DNA from: Chlamydomonas reinhardtii
Taxonomy: Eukaryota; Chlorophyta; Chlorophyceae; Chlamydomonadales; Chlamydomonadaceae
Length of the DNA: 64,000 nucleotides
Direction: 5' to 3'
Assembly (NCBI RefSeq): GCF_000002595.2
Contig: NC_057008.1
Location: 2,815,848 to 2,879,847, forward strand
In this document: positions 21,417 to 32,317 of the stretch, piece by piece
How the letters are laid out: the number at the start of each line of letters is the position of its first letter
Position numbering within the stretch: the first letter of the stretch is position 1
The notes under the pieces: model-generated
What the model was told of the DNA's origin: nothing
Databases searched by the model: none
What the model saw: the letters and a program-made list of their open reading frames with translations, nothing else
Position numbers and translations under genes: made by a program

Positions 21417-24400
21417 ATGAACTCTCAGCTGTCGGCGCTCAAGCCGCCCAGCCTGGGCGGTGGCGCGCTTCGTCCTGCCAGCTCCCAGCTACTGGAGCCT
21501 TCGCCAGTCAGCGGTATTGGTGCCAGCCTACGCCAAAAGCTGTTACCTGGCGGGCCATCTGCATCCATGGCAAGCGGCTTGCTGGGCGCGGGCTCTGCTG
21601 GCGCGGTGCTGGACCACCTCAAGCGCCACGCAGGTGCGCGCGCTTGCTGTCTGGTTGATGGAAACGAGGTGGCTCTCACTTGCTGTGTGGGGATTGTAGC
21701 AGCAGCAGCAGCTATCGGCAACGCAGTTCGGTGGGCTATTCGGTCAGCGAGCGGCTTACTTTCGGGCTCGCCTCCTCGGGCGCTTTCGTTTCCTCGCAGA
21801 CCGCATGATGGAGGAACAGGAGAGCACTCGTCATGACGTCGCGACCTACGTAGGTTTGGGACGCGGGGCCAATTAGGTTTGTTGCTTCTGAGCGCGACAT
21901 GGGGACGGCGCGTTGACCCGGGCGGCTATGGCGTAGACCCACATTGCGCCGCAACGCCAAGCTTGAGCAGTCCCTTGATCTGTGCTGTTAACCGCCGGCG
22001 GTCAATACGCACTGATATGCCGGCTGACCATTCACCTGGTAGCAGCGTTGACCACAAGCGGCCCGACCCACATGGGCAAAAGTGCTGGATGACCCGCCCC
22101 CTACTCCCCTACTCTCCATCGCGTTGCAGCGCGAGAAGCTGGCGGACGTACAGATGGCGCTGAACCGCACTGAGCAGGAGCTGGCGCGGGAGCGAGAGGA
22201 GAACGTGCAGATGCGGGCTAAGGCCAAGGCTGGTAAGCGCGCTGCAAGGCTGCACATGGAGACGTGTCACATTGTGGCGAAGCGTGTTATCCCGCCCTGC
22301 ATCCCGGCCCTGTGTACAAATTGTACCCACGCTTGACCTGCGCAGATTCTGAGCAAGTGTCATACGTGATGGAGAAAATGAAGGTGGTGACGGCGCTGCA
22401 AGAGAGCCTGCGCGGCACCATCAGCAACGTGTCGCTTGATGTGGGCCGAGGTAGGTGTGGCCCGGCTTAACAATGTTAGTTTGGTGTTGCTGGCCTCAAG
22501 TCATGAGGGTATGTGTCTGCCAATCCTGTCATGCCACCTGCTAGAACGTGTCCGCACGCAGTTGCCGGCCATACCCTGCCCCTGATCCCGTGCCCTGATC
22601 CCGTGGTTCCCACCCCTGGCAGTGGACCAGTACCGCCGCAGCCTTGACGTGCAGCTGCTGGGCCAAGAGCAGGGGCTATCGGAGGCGCAGGCGGCGCTGC
22701 ACGACACCGCGGCGGCGCGCGACAAGCTGGCGGCCGAGCTGCGTCGAGGTGGGTCAAAGCGGGAAGGATGAGTTGGAAGCGCGCGAGGGCCGCTGTACGT
22801 GCCAACCTGGGCATACATCTTGTCTGCCGGCGATGTGGGTCAGGTCTGCACGGTGTCAAGGCGTGTGCTGCCACGGTGACGCATTGAACTTGTGACTGCA
22901 GCGCACGGCATGGTGTCCGAGCTTCAGGCGCAGCTGCGGCGCGCTGGCGAGGACCTGGCGGGCAAGGACAGCCTGCTGGAGCGGCAGATGGCGGAGGCGG
23001 TACGGCAGGCTGCAGCTAGCCTCACTTTACAGCGTGCCCTTGCCTTGTAAACTTGCACACCCATTTCGCTCATGGTCTACAGTTGCTGTTGTTTCATGCA
23101 ACTTGCAGGCAGCCCGTGAGCGCGCTGCTGAGGTGCACGCTGCCTCGCTGCAAAGCGCTCTGAATGTGGCCACCGCTGACCTCAGCGCCTCCCGCACCGC
23201 CGCCGAGCAGCTGCGGATTGACCTGGACTCTGAGAGGTGATGCTTGCACGGATTACTGGGGTGCCTTCCAGGTGGCCATCCTGCAACCCCACCACGCGTC
23301 CCTGCGCGCTCTCTTAATTCTCACCTCTCCCTGTGCTGCCCTGTTTGTGTCGCAGGACCCGCTCCGCCAAGGCCACGGCGCAGCTGACGGAGCGCTTCCA
23401 GGAGGCGCAGCAGCGCGTGCACCAGCTGGACCGGCAGCTGGCGGCGGCGCTGGAGGAGGCACAGGCGGCACGTGAGCGCATCAACGGCCTGGAGGGCCAG
23501 GTGCAGGTGCGCGCAGTGTACGGTTCTCAGTGCTTGTTGGCACCTGCAGCAAGTGGGGGCGTAGATTGCCACACCTGGAGGGCGTGCCGCGCGGTTTTCG
23601 ACTGGGTGCATTGCCCCGGGATCGCAGGCTTTCAAGACCCAGGTGACCCAGGCGAGGGAGGAGCTCGCGGCGGCCCAGGCTGCCGTCGCTGACGGGAACT
23701 CGGAGCTCAAGGTCGCCAACGCAGAGGTACGTTGTGTGTGTGACTCGCCTGCTGTCTTTTGCTTTCAGTCATTCGAAACCCGTAGTACTCCATCAGTGCA
23801 CCAGTTAAATCGGTTCCCGCAGCAAGCAGCTTACGGGTGTTGACCATCAGCTTCATTGGTGTTTCCCACGCAGATCGAGCAGCTGCGCCTGCGTGTGGAG
23901 GCAACTGAGGCTTCACTGGCAGACGGGGAAGTGAACCTGGCACGTGTGCAGCGCGAGGCGGAAGAGGCGACCAAGCGCAGCGAGGAGGCAACGGGACAGG
24001 AGGTAAGGGGCGCTCCCTTACCCGCACTGCCCCCCGTCCTTCTATCGCTTCTACTTGTGCCACGACACGGCAGCTTTGTCTTCCCTTGGCTCCACACGCC
24101 ATCTCCCTTTACTCTCACTTCAAATCGCCACTATGGAAACAGGCCGCACTTCGTCAGGAGCTGAGCGAGCGCCAGGAGGAGGCAGGCCGCCTGGCAGTGG
24201 ATCTGGCGGCGCTCAAGGAGGAGGCCGCGTCCAAGGAGGTGCGCGCCCCCGTGACAGGGTATGCTTCACGTGCTGACTGTCCTCGCTTGCCTTCAGCTCC
24301 TCACACGCAATGCCGTGCCGCCATCCGGTCCGTACTTCCGGGGCACAGGCCGCGCTCACCAAGGCGCTGGAGGCCGCCAAGGCGGCGGCCGCCTCGGAGG

Positions 24401-27400
24401 CCTCCCGCGCCGCCGCCGCCACTGCTGGCTCCGAGGCCCGCATTCGCGAGGTGGAGCGCGCGTGCGAGTCCCGCCTGGAGCGCTTCAAGGAGCGCACCAG
24501 CCGCGAGAACGACGAGATGCGGCGCCGCGTGCGGGCTGAGGCTGAGGCTGAGTCCAAGCGGGTGCGCAGGGGAAGAGGCTGTGGTGCTTCAAGTTTTGGG
24601 GCTAAGGGCGCTGAGTGCTTGTTAGTTGCCTTCGTCTGCGGTTTCAGCCGTTGCGCATCCCCATGATCTTGCTGGTCGTACCGGGAACCACCCATACCCG
24701 ACCGCCCCATATCCGCAGCTGGCGGAGGAGCTGAAGAAGATGGCGGCGGCGCTGGAGGCGGCGGAGAGCCTGGCCACCAAGGGCGCCGAGGAGCGCGAGG
24801 CGGCCGCCCGCGAGCAGCTGCAGGTGTGCGGGGCAGGGCGGTGTGCAGCTGAGTGCGGTGTAGCACGGCTTTCTGCAATGCGTTGTACTGCGAATAGCAG
24901 TGCAGCAGCACGCACGGTACGTCGGGCCCACACGCCGTTGCGTTGGCTGGGCACGCCCGCATGCCGTAAGCCGTGCCATGCCTGGCGGTGTTTTCAGGCC
25001 CTGCGCAAGAAGTCTGAGGAGGAGCTGTCGGCGCTCAAGGACCAGTTGAAGGAGGCCAACCGCAAGGCGCGCGAGCAGGCAAAGGAGACCAAGGTGCGAG
25101 AAGGGCAGCGTTGTGGGTAGTGCCGTTGTTGCCACAATGCTGTGCACCCATCCATGCAGTTCAATGACCCAGCGGCCTGCTGCTTGTAACTTGTGAACAG
25201 GCGGAGCACGACAAGGCGACCAAGGCAGCAAAGGCTGCGGCTGCCGAAGCGGCCAAGGCCCTCCGTGCGGAGCTCGAGGCAGCGCACCAGAAGGAGCGCG
25301 ACGAATGGGACAAGTGAGTACAGTGCCGGTGTGAGGAGCATTCACATTGGTTGGAGTTTGCCGCGCATCCTGGGGCCGCCTTTTCGTATGTACGTGCTGT
25401 TGAGCTCGGCTGTTGCCTCGCTCCCCTGTCCTTGCCCACACTCCCTCAGGGAGATGGAGGCCGTCACCGCCGCTGAGCGGGCCGACGCCGAGGAGAAGGC
25501 CAAGGCCGCGCTGGAAGGGCTACGGGCTGAGCTGACCGCTGCGGCTGACAAGATTAAGGCCGAGGCGGAGGCTGCAGCAGCCGAGCGGGCGCGAGCGCTG
25601 GAGGCCAGCATGGAGCAGCTCAACCGCCGCATCACGGTACGTGCCGGCATGAACTGCTTTGGGGACCCCCTAGAGTGTGATTCGCTGGCTTATCACCGGC
25701 TTGTCCTTGCACTTTCACGGATCGCCTCTGCTGTTGCCGCTTGCAGGAGCTGCAGTCCACCGCCAACACGGACGTGGCTGCCCTCGACACCGCCCGCGCG
25801 CGCGTGATCGAGCTGGAGCAGAGCCTGGCGGCCGCCGCCAAGGCCGCAGCGGACACGACTGCAGCGAGCGAGGCCGCGGCGGCGGCGGTGCGGCAGCAGC
25901 TGGAAGAACAGCAGCGCGAGTACGAGGCCAGCAAGCAGGCGTGGCTGCAGGAGCGCCAACAGCTGGTGCGCGTTGGGGATGTGGCTTTGCATGTAGAGGA
26001 TGCAATGACGCTGAGGCTGTTTAGGTGTGAGTGCAGGACACTAATACATGCCAACACGTGCTGCGAGGCTGCAGGTGAAGTCCCAGCAGGAGAAGGAGGA
26101 GGCCGCTGCCCGCCAGTGCCGGCAGCAGGAAGCGGAGCGCGCCGCACGCGACACCGAGATGCGCGAGCTGGAGCAGCAGGTAGAAGCGCAGCGGCAGCGC
26201 AATGCGAAGCTGGAGGAGCAGATGAAGCAGCAGGCTGAGCAGCACCTGCAGGAGCAGCAGCGCCTGCGGGAAGCGGCTACCGCCGCCGCAGCGGCCGCCG
26301 CAACTGCCGCGGCGGCTGCCAAGGTGGAGGAGCTTGCTCGCGAGCGCGCCAATCAGCGCGCCGAAGTGTGAGCCTTTTTGGTGCATGCGGTACCTGGCGG
26401 CATGTTCAATTCTCTGGAGTTGACGCTGCTGCGGCTGTTGCCTGTACTCGTACCGTGCCATGCTGACTAAGTTTGCCCTCCCAAACTTTGCCACTTCCTA
26501 AAGTAGGGACGCCACCGCCGCCAAAGCCTTAGATGTGGACGCCAACCAAACGGCTGCGGCGCAGCCGCCCAAGCGCCAGCCGGCTGCCACCCAGCCGGCC
26601 GCACGCGGTGACGCCGACGGCGAGGTGCCGCCGGCCACACAGCAGCCGGTCGCCAAGCCCAGCGACCACGACAGCGGTGACGAGGAGACAGCGGGCCTGT
26701 TCTCCCAGCCGCTGTCGCAGCCGGCATCAAAGGTACGAGGGAGGCTCGGGCTGGGGCGCTGGGGCTCAGCTGTATAGCATACTAGCATTGCGGCGCCACG
26801 CGTGGTTCTCGGTCGTTACGCGCTCCATGTTCTTGCAACAGTCGACTGGCTTGCAGGGTGGACGTGCCAAGAAGAAACCGGCCACGACCAAGGCGGCCGC
26901 GACAGCCGCCAAGCCGCCCGCCACCACGACCACTGCCGCCGACATGACCGCCACTCAAGCGGGCACCGGCGGCTCCAAGCGCCCGGCAGAGGCCGAGCCC
27001 AAATCCGCGCCCGCGACCAAGGCAGTGGCCACGGCCGCTGAGGCGCAGGCGGCCGCTGGTGCCGGCAAGGCGCAGCCCAAGGTGGTGCGTGGCGGTAAGG
27101 TGGTAGAGGCGCCCGCAGTTGCGGACAACGCGGCGGCAAAGCCCAGTCCCAGCACGGCGCCCCCTGCGGGCCCCGACACCAAGGCGCAGCAGCCCGGCAA
27201 GAGCACCATGCCACCGCCACCGCCGCCAGCGGCCGCCAAGGCACGCAAGGCGGCCAACCCGCCGCCCACGTTCACGGCCACAGCCGCGCCCCCCAGCGTG
27301 CCCGCCGCATCTAACGCCAACACCGTCGCGATTGCGGCGGCCGCGCGCAAGGCGGCGGCCGCGGTGCCGCCGTCAACGCGCGTGCCGCCGCCGCCGCTGC

Positions 27401-28292
27401 CGGCCCGGCGCGTGCACGACGAGTTCGCTGACCTGACCACCGAGAGCGAGATGGACGAGCCCAGCCAGACTCACAGCCAGGACGTGTCGGTGCAGGGCAA
27501 CGCCGCCAAGCGCCTCAAGGTGAGCAGAGATCAAGGGGGTAACATCACATTTCCTGGGTACCGTACTTTTGGCACTGATGCGGATGCGTGTTGTAAATGC
27601 CGGCAGTGGATTTGGAACTTGCTGAGCCTGATGCTTGCCTGCCCACTGCATACTACGGTACCGCCCGACTGCAATGCAGTCTGCTGCGGACAATCGCGCC
27701 GCACCGGCACTGGTGGCATCGCAGCAGCCGGCGGCGACCAAGGGTGGCCGCTTCTCCCTGTTCCAGGGCATGTCTCGCGGCATGTCGGTGCAGGTGCGTG
27801 GGGTCCGCGTCCAGCTAAGTGACCTTTGAAGATAGCTTGATGGGTTCGTGAGCGTGGATGAGGACAGCCCCACAGATTAACCCATGAAGGGGTAGCGCTT
27901 GCGTGTCCGAAATGGCACGCGGAAGATCTTTGCTGTTGATGCCTCTTCCCGGTGTGCCGTGTGCAGACCACAACAGCGGACGCCGGCGGACACGAGGTCA
28001 GCTCCGCAACGGGCATCCGCAAGGTATGGTCGAGCATGCCCAACGAGTAGCACCAGACCAACCGTTACCAGGGCCAGTATGTCTGTACTGTAACAGAAGG
28101 CAGTGCAATAGTTTAAGACGTTCCACGCCTGCCGCCCATCCCTGCATCTATCTCATGGCACAGGGTGCCGGCGCGGCCAACAAAGGCGCCAAGGCGCAGC
28201 GCGGCACGGGCCGCAACAATATGGGCGGTGGTGGAGGCGGCGGCGTGATGGACCTGTTCGCTGGCATGTCACCCTTCCCCAAGGGCAAATGA
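21417..28292 (+). CDS. Long coiled-coil protein, unknown function
   Basis: 23 exons, phases consistent throughout: 21417-21633, 21800-21849, 22130-22232, 22346-22450, 22623-22748, 22902-22999, 23109-23236, 23356-23500, 23628-23726, 23874-24002, 24143-24238, 24349-24561, 24719-24823, 24998-25093, 25201-25313, 25450-25636, 25747-25965, 26075-26367, 26507-26732, 26857-27519, 27680-27793, 27967-28023, 28164-28292. The product is about 1,236 aa. A short Ser/Pro-rich head (to about residue 60) is followed by nearly 780 residues of coiled coil rich in Ala, Glu, Arg and Gln. The C-terminal third is basic and Pro/Ala-rich (AKKKPATTKAAATAAK), with an acidic FADLTTESEMDEPSQT stretch, and ends with two related motifs, GRFSLFQGMSRGMS and MDLFAGMSPFPKGK. 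Such an architecture suits a structural or chromatin/spindle scaffold, but I do not recognise the family. The exon 8 end may be six bases later. Confidence 0.8.
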
Positions 28293-28537
28293 GATGCTAA
28301 GGCGTAGCGAGCAGTGCGACTGGACGTGAGCGGATTGCGGATTAGCTTAACAGGCGGGTGACTCGTGGGGGTAACTGGCTACGGACACCCACTTCCTGAC
28401 TTGTTGCATTCAGCGGGCGCGATTAGCTCAAGGCACACTGTACAAGTCTGCAGCCGGTGCTGCAAGTAAAGCCACGCTGCACAAACGCGGGTGAAGCAGG
28501 CCGCACTTCTTGTTCCGGCTTTGTTCAACCAAGTGCG

Positions 28538-28557
28538 TTACATGAGGTGCACTGTAA
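28538..28557. terminator. Facing poly(A) signals of the coiled-coil gene and NOP10
   Basis: TGTAA on the + strand at 28,553-28,557 lies 260 bp behind the coiled-coil stop. TGTAA on the minus strand at 28,538-28,542 is the first one behind the NOP10 stop. The two 3' UTRs would overlap or meet here. Confidence 0.55.
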
Positions 28558-29081
28558 TATCATGCCAGTCAGCCGTTCGTTCTTCACTCAGACCAACATG
28601 AACCCGGTCCCTTGTCGGGGGCCCGTAGCCCGAGCCTAATACCGCTCCGCCACCGGCCCAAACCTCTGCGTGCCATTCCTATCCGTCTCCTCAGGGGCCC
28701 GTCGTATCCTCCGTCGCGTCTGCAGGGACAGTGCCCTGCACGCCACCGTAATCTGGCTGGCTATCAAGCAGCCAACACCGAATAAGAAGTAAAGCAATCC
28801 CACTTGCGCTCGCGCTTCCACTGCGCGGCGGCAAGCTATCACCCGTCAAGGGCTGGGGACCGCGGCATTCATGCAACTAGACAGGCGTCGCGGTGACAGA
28901 AGCACCCTCGCGCGCGAGACAGACGTCACGAGATGTGGAGCTGACCTGCAACCCCGCACACTTGCCCAGTGCGACACACGCACACACACGAAACACACCC
29001 ACGCGTCGTCTACCCACGCTCCTCCCTATCCCCAACATCTAGTACAATGATACACTCCACGCCATGTCGCCGTCATGTTGC
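28558..29081. other. NOP10 3' UTR region
   Basis: No coding frame of note. A short CACACG-type microsatellite lies at 28,976-28,998. Confidence 0.4.
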
Positions 29082-29516
29082 TCAAAGCTCCGGAGGGGGC
29101 TTCTGGATCGGCAGCAGGCCGAACCGCTTCTTGCAGGTGATGCGTTCCCGAGAGAACTTGTCATCCGGCGAGAAGCGAGCTGGGTGCGCCGACTTGGTCG
29201 GAGTGCCGTCAGGCGCAATCTTCTGCAAGGTGCATAAACGTAGGCGGGTTAACATGATGCGCAGCAGCAAAAGAGAAGGCGGCTCGGTAGCGCCGGCATG
29301 GCGAACCCCGTTCCAGGCGGCCATGGCTCATCCCCATCATCACAGCTCCATTTAGTTATCTCTACTTGATGCTTATCGCTGACAAGGACGAAGCTGGGCT
29401 GCATGGGTTGCGGCCGGCGGCCCGTTCTTTCGCGACACCCGTTCCCACGCCCCGCTATCCACCTTGAGAGTGTACACGCGGTTGCCCGCATCGTCGTCGT
29501 AGTACATCAGGTACAT
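29082..29516 (-). CDS. NOP10: H/ACA ribonucleoprotein subunit NOP10
   Basis: Two exons, 29463-29516 and 29082-29222, joined in phase 0, give exactly 64 aa, the usual length of NOP10. The protein starts [18 protein letters not shown] and contains the family hallmark [20 protein letters not shown], followed by a [10 protein letters not shown] tail. NOP10 is one of the four core proteins of H/ACA snoRNPs, which pseudouridylate rRNA and snRNA in the nucleolus and Cajal bodies and also bind telomerase RNA in some lineages. The 305-bp spacer to NNF1 must hold both promoters. Confidence 0.95.
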
Positions 29517-29821
29517 GGTTGCTGAGTGGCAAAGTTTAGGCGATGGAGAGTGCTCAGTCGGCTCAGACAGCAAGCGCTAGGAATCGGTCAAGTGATAGTA
29601 ATCCTGAGTGCAGGTGACTGTGGCTATAGACGTAGAGCCTGAAGAAGTTTTGCTTGGCCCGATTTCCGTCTGGAACCCATCCTGAATGAAACGTCACTTC
29701 CTGACCTTTCGTGAGCGTCAAGGTCCACACAGACCATAGATATTTATCAGCAGCTGATATATAGCTCAACTGGGAAGACTTACACACACAGCTGTCGCTC
29801 GCTCGCTCAGCCTTCCACACA
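29517..29821. promoter_or_regulatory. Divergent promoter NOP10 / NNF1-like
   Basis: The two start codons are 305 bp apart. An A/T-rich block (TATTTATC, GATATATAGC; 29,738-29,768) about 60-80 bp before the + strand ATG is the best TATA candidate. Confidence 0.5.
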
Positions 29822-31326
29822 ATGCCCGCAGCTGGGACTGCGCCTGCTGATGCCATGCAAATAGAAGAAAACTCAGGGAGCCAGGAAGGGAACGAGGAGG
29901 TTCAGCAAGAGCAAAATACCGGGTCGCCGAGCAACCTTGGGACGGAGACCGTGCTTCAACGAAGCGCCCTGCCCCGGATGGCTCTTCTACAAGAGGCATT
30001 CGAGAAGGCGCTGGAGTATGGGCTAAAGGACCCCTCGCGTCGGGTGCGTCTCGGTGTCTGCGAACCTGTTCGACCGTGCCTCCAAACGTATTACCGATTG
30101 GCCGTGCAGGAGTTCGGGGACTTTTACCCGGAGCTGGATGACACGCTGGTAGATGCTCTGTACGATACTTACCAGCAAACGCTGGTTCTGGTTCGCTCGC
30201 ACTGCCAGGTAGGGTTGGGGGAAGGCAGGCTGGGTACCTGTTGAGGGCTGGAACGGTGCGCACCGCGGACCGCCGTACGCTCACTACCGTAGCCTTGCAG
30301 AGGAGGCAGCTGCGAGCATCGTGCCGCACATGCAAACTGGCTGCAGGAGGAGTTTAAGGAGGTGTGCAAGGAGCAGGGCGTGGAGGAGCAGCTGCGCCAG
30401 CTGGAAGAGGCGGAGGCGGCGCAGGCCTCGACATCCGGCGCAGTTGGTACCCCCTTCAAGTTGCGCGAGTAGGTCCTTACGGGTTCCTCAACCCTTATCA
30501 TCACACCTTCAGGAGGAGAAGGCCTCACGAGCAGTGTGGCGTGCAGGCTCCCGGAACACGATGATCTTGACACGCAACACCGCGCCTGTTGCCATTCACC
30601 ACCCACCGCAGCACGGCGGAGGGCGTGTCGGTTGAGGTGGTGGCGCGGGCGGAGGCGGCGGCTCGGCTGCATGCCCTCAAGCAGGAGGCGGCCTATCTAC
30701 AAGATCTGCTGGAGCGGGTGCGTGCCGTGCCGGCGTGTGAGAGCCTGCTGCTGAGCACCGGGTCATGTGTGGCGTGCAGGTGTTGGCTGCCGCATGCACG
30801 CGTTTTGAGCCTTGGTGGGGGAGGAGTGCGCCTCAGCAGAAAGAAAGAACCTGTGCAGGGCCCGTGTGCGTACGATGTGAGCAGCAGCTGGTGCGCACAG
30901 CCCGAGCCATGCACGGTACGGCATGCCGAAGCTGCGACCCACGCCTGTCTCCGCCAAATGCACGCCGCAGGCTCGCACGACTGAGGCGCGGCTGACTGAG
31001 GCGCTGGCCATGCGGCAAGGCAGCGTGGACAAGATGGCGGCCACCTACAACCGCGTCGTGTCAGACGTAAAGCAGGTGCGTTTGCCAGCGGCGGTCTTGG
31101 GGCAGGCGGCGGCTTGGGAAAGGAGCGCTGGTGGCTGTGCAGGTGCATATTCCGTCTCTGGATTTGCTGCGTCGTGACCAATTCGTGACTCAGGAAGGAA
31201 CAGGCTGCACCAGTGCGCCGATGCTGACGGTGCAATGCTCCGTGGTGCTGGATTGCGCCTGCGCAGGTGTACGACATCACGAGGGTGTGGCCTTCCGCGC
31301 CCCACCTGGGCGGCACAACGGCGTGA
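29822..31326 (+). CDS. Probable NNF1/PMF1 kinetochore subunit (MIS12 complex)
   Basis: Five exons with consistent phases: 29822-30208, 30347-30468, 30612-30717, 30971-31075, 31267-31326, giving about 259 aa. After an acidic head of about 45 residues comes a helical region with the NNF1-like pattern FGDFYPELDDTLVDALYDTY, then EEFKEVCKEQGVEEQLRQLE, a short linker and a C-terminal coiled coil (LHALKQEAAYLQDLLER). NNF1/PMF1 is a subunit of the four-protein MIS12 complex linking the inner kinetochore to NDC80. The match is in spacing and helical pattern, not in a unique motif, so another small coiled-coil protein is possible. The end VYDITRVWPSAPHLGGTTA is plausible but not family-specific. Confidence 0.5.
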
Positions 31327-32317
31327 GGCGTGTGCCGGTGCGATGGGCCGTGCGTGCCGGCCATTACGTCGGTATGTTCAAGGCCACATGTGGGGTGCGG
31401 GTGTTGAGTACGTTGGGGGGTTCAGCACACATGATGCACACCGTACAACAGGAAGTGCGAGGAGGAATGTCAACCATCAGAAAAGGGCCGGACGCGGTAC
31501 CTGCATCCTTTGAGGCCAGCTTAGGATTGTCAAGATACCAGAGACTGCTGGTCATTGCAGCGAGCACGGCGTTGCCGCTGAGTGAGAGGGCATGCGGACG
31601 TTCAGGGTGGGCACGTGGGTGTGTTTGCTAATAGAGGCGGCTGAACGGATTCTGAACTGCCGAGTGGTGCCATACCAAACAGCCTCGAACGATAGGGTCT
31701 GGGAGGTGCTACCGGCGCTTCAAAGTTGGGGCGGTGTTTGGACTCAGCCGCCTAGACGGGGAGTGGCACCCGAGTGCCTTCTCTCGCCTCTGGCCGCTAG
31801 CTAGGGCACAACATTACCGCAGAGCGAAATGCCTGTATGTTTGCATCAGCCCGCGCGCCACACACGCAGCACGTCCTAACGATACGAGGTCGGGGGGAAA
31901 AGCACGGCGGGCCAGGAGTGCGCGAGTCGAGCGCGCCCTAAGGTCGAGCGCCTCGCGGTTAAGTAGGGCGATGTGCTGGCGGTTGCGACCGACCGTAACG
32001 TAGCCATCCATCTGCAAAGACTGTGCAGATTGGTAGGGGTGCCAAATCCTAAGCGTCCACACTTTAGGGAATTGCGACAAACTTCCACCCACACTGCCAA
32101 CTACACCGGTGGTTTTGTCGGGAACCTTGCTGGACCTGCGCCTATGCCATCTCCTTAGTACGCATCTCAGTAAGTTTGTAGAAATGATAAGTTTAGCAGC
32201 TCACCGACAGCATAATTGATGAAGGAACAGCAAGCTGCTCTTGTCGGAGGTCCGTCGCTTTAGCACGCTGGCGCTTGAATAGAAACACGCACTTGAGTAG
32301 CACTGACTGCCAGCGGA
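31327..32317. other. Intergenic region before the cyclase
   Basis: Should hold the NNF1-like 3' UTR and the cyclase promoter. No recognisable gene; no clear TGTAA or TATA box. Confidence 0.45.
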
